Assembly (NCBI GenBank): GCA_902493915.1 | Contig: CABUQY010000017.1 | Span: 1 to 27,190, forward strand | DNA: 27,190 nt | Direction of reading: 5' to 3' | DNA from: an uncultured Collinsella sp. | GTDB lineage: Bacteria; Actinomycetota; Coriobacteriia; Coriobacteriales; Coriobacteriaceae | Part shown: positions 24,601-27,190 of the stretch, piece by piece | Layout: each line of letters begins with the position of its first letter | Position numbering within the stretch: position 1 is the first letter of the stretch | Notes under the pieces: generated by a model | Databases searched by the model: none | Told to the model about the DNA's origin: nothing | What the model saw: only the letters and a program-made list of their open reading frames with translations | Translations under genes and position numbers: made by a program

Positions 24601-24702
24601 AGCGGCGAGATCGGCGGTCTCGTAACCCATGAAGTACGCATGGGGTGCCAGGCGGTTCCTGTGGGTGAGCGCTTGGTTTTCCCAATCGTTAATGGCGTCC
24701 AT
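21694..24702 (-). CDS. ebgA: Beta-galactosidase large subunit, glycoside hydrolase family 2 (EbgA/LacZ-like)
   Basis: A 1002-residue cytoplasmic enzyme that should hydrolyse lactose and related beta-galactosides. The N-terminal jelly-roll (about 35-220) is followed by an immunoglobulin-like domain, the TIM barrel (about 320-620) and the C-terminal beta-sandwich typical of LacZ (about 730-1000). Catalytic residues are seen: E435 in GNESGYG (acid/base) and E497 in INCEYGHSMGNGPGG (nucleophile). VNRHDHDDHKGRAV is the GH2 signature around 325-340. No signal peptide. AAGGAG precedes the ATG. Three operator cores and a promoter lie just upstream. LacZ is the alternative name; the coupled ebgC favours EbgA. 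Confidence 0.95.
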   Translation of the reverse strand: MDAINDWENQALTHRNRLAPHAYFMGYETADLAATYSRELSRGFVQLSGSWQFRLFEGPAAVSNEELSTYEPEWDHVEVPHLWQVDGYGNLAYTDEGFPFPVDQPFVPSDDPTGVYQRIVNLPAVPAGAREIIRFDGIESYGELYVNGKFIGMTKGSRLSAEFDVTDALVEGDNLFAVKVLQYSDGSYIEDQDMWWASGIFRDVYLMQRPAAHLVDFRFRTHREGDAALITLDTVAEGASRVVFTLSDGENVVTTGECVDGHAECSVTDAHFWNPEDPFLYDLTFEVYDGDQVSEYVPHRQGLAEVTVEGNHIYLNGTYFKMHGVNRHDHDDHKGRAVGLDRMRRDLELMKQHNINAVRTSHYANDPRFYELCDEYGIMLVAETDMESHGFENIGNIALVTDDPAWEPAYVDRIERLVMQERNHACIIMWSMGNESGYGCNIRAMYAKAHELDGRPVHYEEDRNADTVDVISTMYSRVSQMNDFGEHPFPKPRINCEYGHSMGNGPGGLSEYQEVFDRWDCIQGQFIWEWCDHGLAAVTEDGVAYDMYGGDNGDYPNNSNFCIDGMVFPWQQPSPGLTEYGQVICPVRMAYDAEAGELTVTNKRWFTTLEDVCLSAETLVDGDVVCRKTLMPGAVAPGESVQLPLVIREAAVGETLLTVHAYTMAAHVWCEPMFQLGASQFAIANHPAPAIAAPTRPELTVEETEQEIRIHSLNGELTFSKVNGTVSEWKASGRDVMASGPQVGFWHPLVDNHAQEYDSLWKDNFIDVMQTSTRKVSWKQDGNAVVVTVSQRIAPPVRAFGMRVELVYTVLPSGRVDLKVSGEPYGDYSDIIPRIGISFEVPGCDRAVEWYGHGPGENYPDSLRANPVGHYRTTVDDMFTPYVMPQDCANREGTRWVALRSSHGDGLVVTRPSDAASNPFSFSAWPYSCEAIDNAKHVYDLVPGDTVTVNINDQLLGLGSNSWGSEVLDSYRTRFESFSFEVSLRPLTSADLAQALAPIKEA

Positions 24703-24737
24703 GGTGATGCTCCTTCGTCATCGTAGTGATTCTTGTG

Positions 24738-24747
24738 CAACCGGTTG
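24738..24747. promoter_or_regulatory. LacI operator core 1 (ebg promoter start region)
   Basis: The perfect palindrome CAACCGGTTG sits within GTGCAACCGGTTGTCC, identical to operator 2. Central CG and the AACCGGTT symmetry are typical of LacI/GalR-family sites. It overlaps the predicted transcription start of ebgAC. Confidence 0.8.
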
Positions 24748-24752
24748 TCCTT

Positions 24753-24782
24753 ATCTTACGGTCGATGCAAAAAACTGTGCAA
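24753..24782 (-). promoter_or_regulatory. Predicted ebgAC promoter
   Basis: On the minus strand TTGCAC (24782-24777) and TAAGAT (24758-24753) are separated by 18 bp. The -35 hexamer overlaps operator 2 and the expected start falls in operator 1. A bound repressor would therefore block RNA polymerase. Confidence 0.6.
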
Positions 24783-24789
24783 CCGGTTG
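24780..24789. promoter_or_regulatory. LacI operator core 2 (overlaps the ebg -35)
   Basis: CAACCGGTTG, within GTGCAACCGGTTGTCC. It starts 42 bp from operator 1, close to four helical turns, so both could be bound on one face of the DNA. Confidence 0.8.
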
Positions 24790-24824
24790 TCCGCTGAACG
24801 GTCGATTTGGTCGGGTTAACGGTG

Positions 24825-24843
24825 CAACCGGTTGTACAACCGG
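24825..24843. promoter_or_regulatory. LacI operator core 3, compound site
   Basis: CAACCGGTTG (24825-24834) lies 45 bp from operator 2 and is fused to a further half-site, giving the perfect 16-bp palindrome CCGGTTGTACAACCGG at 24828-24843. This may bind two dimers. The rest of the intergenic stretch to 25078 holds only a small CTGAGT/ACTCAG dyad (24859-24876) and a TATAGT -10-like hexamer (25012-25017) for the repressor gene. Confidence 0.75.
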
Positions 24844-25078
24844 GACACTTATGTCACCCTGAGTATCGACACTCAGCGCAAGACATCGTTCTTAAGCTCG
24901 TAGGCAACCACCACGCCCGCTGATATCTCACCCACACGAGACGTATTCGATTGTGGCTTGGTTGCAAAACGACACCGGTCACCGGATACCATGAACGCTG
25001 TTCAGGCGCACTATAGTAAGCTGTATCCGCACCAACCCGTATCAGCGACAACATCGACCGCATTCTCCAGGAGACGCC

Positions 25079-26095
25079 ATGACCCAACCAGTTCGCACCG
25101 CACCTACGCTTGCCGAGGTTGCCGCAGCTGCCGGCGTGTCGCGCTCCACGGCATCGCGCGCTCTCAACGATTCGCCCCGCATTAGCGAGGAAACCAAAAA
25201 GCGCGTCCGCGCGGCGGCCAAGGAAGTCAATTTTGTCCCCAACGCTCGTGGCCGAGCGCTCGCTGTCGGGCGCACGGAAATCATCGCCGTGCTCGTGACC
25301 GAGCCCCTAAGTGAACTCTTCAGCGACCCCACCTATAGCGAGTTTTTGAGCGGCATTACCGAGGAACTGTCGGAGTCGTCCTATCTGCCCGTTATCTTGC
25401 AGGCGTCTTCTACGCATGAGCGCAACCGCGCACGCGAGCACTTTGAGCGCCGCTCGTTCGACGCCGTGATCGACGTCTCCCCCTACAAGGGCAGCGAGCT
25501 GCTCGAGGTGCTGCGCGAGCTGGGCGTACCCACCGTGTTGTGCGGCCAGCTCGAGGGCCACCCCTATCGCGATGTGTTCTCGACAGTCTACTCTGACGAC
25601 GAAGAGGGCGGACACTTTGCGGCACTCGCCATGAAGGAACGCGGGCGCAAAGATATCGTCGCCGTGTTGGGACCGCAAGACAACCCCGCTGTTGTCGACC
25701 GCCTGCGCGGCTACCGTGCCGTCTTGGGCGAAGACCTCCCAGACGCAAACGTTATCTATACCGGCTGGAACAACGGAGACGGCTATCAGGCCATGCACCA
25801 GATCCTCGCGCGCGAGATTGCTTTCGATGGCGTGCTCTGCGGATCGGACCGTATCGCGGCTGGCGTCATCACCGCGCTCAACGAGGCAGGCCTATCCGTT
25901 CCTGCGGACGTTTCTGTCGTCGGCTTCGACGATCACGAGATTGCGGCGCGCTGTGTCCCCGCGCTCACGACCGTCCGTCAGCCCCTGCGCGAAGAAGGCC
26001 ACATGGCCGCCAACATTGCGCTCGACATGATCAAGGGTGCCGAGCCCACCACCTCCGTGATGCACATGCAGCTGATCCAGAGAGACTCGCTATAA
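25079..26095 (+). CDS. LacI-family repressor, probable regulator of the divergent ebgAC genes
   Basis: A 338-residue regulator. Residues 10-55 form the helix-turn-helix (TLAEVAAAAGVSRSTASRAL) and hinge (NFVPNARGRALAVGRT). The effector domain contains DVSVVGFDDHEIAARCVPALTTVRQPL, the usual C-terminal signature of sugar-responsive members. CAGGAGACGCC precedes the ATG. It is divergent from ebgA, with three matching palindromes in between, so local control of ebgAC by a galactoside-derived inducer is the natural inference. Whether it also represses itself is less clear: operator 3 is about 240 bp from its start. Confidence 0.93.
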   Translation: MTQPVRTAPTLAEVAAAAGVSRSTASRALNDSPRISEETKKRVRAAAKEVNFVPNARGRALAVGRTEIIAVLVTEPLSELFSDPTYSEFLSGITEELSESSYLPVILQASSTHERNRAREHFERRSFDAVIDVSPYKGSELLEVLRELGVPTVLCGQLEGHPYRDVFSTVYSDDEEGGHFAALAMKERGRKDIVAVLGPQDNPAVVDRLRGYRAVLGEDLPDANVIYTGWNNGDGYQAMHQILAREIAFDGVLCGSDRIAAGVITALNEAGLSVPADVSVVGFDDHEIAARCVPALTTVRQPLREEGHMAANIALDMIKGAEPTTSVMHMQLIQRDSL

Positions 26096-26102
26096 AAAAA
26101 CT

Positions 26103-26303
26103 GGGGCAGTCTTTCCGCCAGACAATTGTTGCGGAAAGACTGCCCCGTTTTGAGCGCTCATTCTGGGGTACAGTTTCCGTTAGACGGCTCAACCGGAAAC
26201 TGTGCCCCATTATTTTGCCGAATTCTGGGTCGCGCTTTCCCAGAGGACCCCCTTTGGGAAAGCGTGACCCGTTCTGGACACAGATTCCGGGACGCACTTT
26301 CCG
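26103..26303. repeat. Tandem array of 62-bp hairpin units (three full, one truncated)
   Basis: Units begin at 26103, 26165, 26227 and 26289, exactly 62 bp apart. Each starts with G-rich GGG, has TTTCC at offset 9, and the first three have GGAAA at offset 30. The arms are GGGGCAGTCTTTCCGC (unit 1, perfect 16-bp pairing), GGGGTACAGTTTCCG (unit 2, 14 of 15) and GGGTCGCGCTTTCCC (unit 3, 14 of 15). The arms differ between units but each pairs with its own partner. Unit 4 has only the left arm. Unit 1 is flanked by seven A on the left and TTTT on the right, so it can end both the lacI transcript and read-through from aspS. The array fills most of the 305-bp convergent gap. Confidence 0.85.
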
Positions 26304-26352
26304 CGACGCCCGGTCATCCCAAGCCCTCACAATCTCGGCGCATAAAAAACGA

Positions 26353-26373
26353 GGGAAGGCACGCGTCCTTCCC
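26353..26373 (-). terminator. Terminator of aspS
   Basis: GGGAAGG and CCTTCCC pair around a 7-base loop. On the minus strand the stem is followed by TCGTTTTTT. It lies 27 bp beyond the aspS stop. Confidence 0.8.
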
Positions 26374-26400
26374 CCTTACAGGCAATATGTAGCCGTTCGC

Positions 26401-27190
26401 CTACATCAGGCGCAGGCTGACGTCCTTGAGCTGGGCGCCACTAACGGCACTCGGGGCGCCCGACATGAGGTCGGAGCCGCTAGCCGTCTTAGGGAACGCC
26501 ATGACGTCGCGGATGGAGTCGGAGCCGGTGAGCAGCATGCACACGCGGTCCAGGCCCAGAGCGAAACCGCCCATCGGGGGCGCACCAAACTTGAGGGCCT
26601 CCATGAGGAAGCCAAACTGAGACTCGGCGCGCTCCTCGGTAAAGCCCAGGAGCTTGAGCATGGACATCTGCATCTCGGCGTTGTGGATACGCATACCGCC
26701 GCCGCCGGCCTCAAAGCCGTCCATGACAAAGTCGTAGGTGCACGAACCGGCTGCCAACGGGTCGGCCTCGATCTTGGCGATGTCGGTCTCGGTCGGCAGG
26801 GTAAAGGGCTGGTGCTCGGCAGCATAGGCCTTACGATCCTCGTCCCAATGGAACAGCGGGAAGTTGACGACCCACAGGAAGTCGTGGCCCTCGCGCTTGA
26901 TCTCGAGTGCGTTGGCCATGTGAGAACGCATGCCGCCCAGGATCTCGTCAGAGAGCAGGCGCGGGCCGGCGGCGAACATCACAAGGTCGCCGGGTTCGAC
27001 GTCCATGCGCTCGCGCAGAGCCGCCATCTCCTCGTCCGAGAAGAACTTGACGATGGGGCTGTTGATGGAGCCGTCCTCGCGGAAGGCGATCCAGGCCAGG
27101 CCCTTGGCGCCAAACGTGGAGGCCACGCCGGCGAGCTTGTCGATCTTGGCACGTGCCCAGGCACCGGCGCCCTTGGCGTTGATGGCCTTG
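26401..27190 (-). CDS. aspS: Aspartyl-tRNA synthetase, C-terminal part (runs off the right edge)
   Basis: Charges tRNA-Asp (and tRNA-Asn where a transamidation route exists). About 262 C-terminal residues are present. They include part of the bacteria-specific GAD insertion domain (GAKGLAWIAFREDGSI), the catalytic segments FPLFHWDEDRKAYAAEHQPFT and HNAEMQ, and class II motif 3 in GGFALGLDRVCMLL, followed by RDVMAFPKTASG. The presence of GAD marks the bacterial type. The product ends LKDVSLRLM. The stop TAG is at 26403-26401. It converges on the LacI gene. Confidence 0.95.
   Translation of the reverse strand, partial: KAINAKGAGAWARAKIDKLAGVASTFGAKGLAWIAFREDGSINSPIVKFFSDEEMAALRERMDVEPGDLVMFAAGPRLLSDEILGGMRSHMANALEIKREGHDFLWVVNFPLFHWDEDRKAYAAEHQPFTLPTETDIAKIEADPLAAGSCTYDFVMDGFEAGGGGMRIHNAEMQMSMLKLLGFTEERAESQFGFLMEALKFGAPPMGGFALGLDRVCMLLTGSDSIRDVMAFPKTASGSDLMSGAPSAVSGAQLKDVSLRLM

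Noticed and set aside
26031..26330. A minus-strand open frame across the 62-bp hairpin array
   Set aside because: The reading frame crosses the hairpins and the lacI 3' end, has no ribosome-binding site, and its product does not repeat with a 62-bp period (not a multiple of three).

Overview
The window is about 59% GC by eye and carries only bacterial genes. The strongest taxonomic hints are KdpFABC-KdpDE, a FeoA-FeoA-FeoB iron set with a FeoB-associated Cys-rich peptide, an EbgA/EbgC-type beta-galactosidase pair, a flavin/Fe-S enoate-reductase-like enzyme, and actinobacterial-style AAA+ ATPase and LacI/GntR regulators. Together they suggest a saccharolytic, anaerobic, gut-associated high-GC actinobacterium of class Coriobacteriia, most like Collinsella. 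That assignment rests on recalled similarity and was not tested by a search. The window is chromosomal: it is bounded by the 5' part of glnA on the left and the 3' part of aspS on the right. No rRNA, tRNA, CRISPR array or transposase gene was found.

Layout. 1-2518 (all minus): glnA (partial), a LacI-type and a GntR/FCD-type regulator. 2519-4700: an accessory patch with repeats, an orphan AAA+ ATPase preceded by helically phased decamers, a hairpin cluster rich in an ACGNAA motif, and the remains of a second GntR/FCD regulator. 4778-6727: an Old-Yellow-Enzyme/FAD/Fe-S oxidoreductase. 6976-11563: kdpFABC (minus), diverging from kdpDE (plus, 11808-15240) across a 244-bp control region. 15426-18757 (minus): feoA, feoA, feoB and the FeoB-associated peptide, with DtxR-like operator candidates. 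18947-19195: an unusual HPr. 19618-21081: an APC-family amino-acid transporter. 21235-24702: ebgC and ebgA, diverging from their probable LacI repressor (25079-26095), with three identical operator cores between them. 26401-end: aspS.

How the genes work together. KdpD and KdpE should sense low K+ or osmotic stress and switch on the KdpFABC pump from the shared divergent region. The two FeoA proteins, FeoB and the Cys-rich peptide form a ferrous-iron uptake module, probably under an iron-responsive DtxR/IdeR-type repressor. The beta-galactosidase pair is probably repressed by the adjacent LacI protein at operators overlapping its promoter.

The most interesting material is non-coding. There is a tandem array of 62-bp hairpin units whose arms diverge but keep pairing (26103-26303), seven phased decamers in front of the AAA+ ATPase (3000-3069), a dispersed hairpin family in three copies (2590, 6846, 15255), two MITE-like inverted-repeat elements (2717-2876, 19293-19512), and a dense two-strand ACGNAA cluster (4194-4349). 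An HPr with a native Asp at the regulatory Ser46 position is the most notable protein-level oddity.
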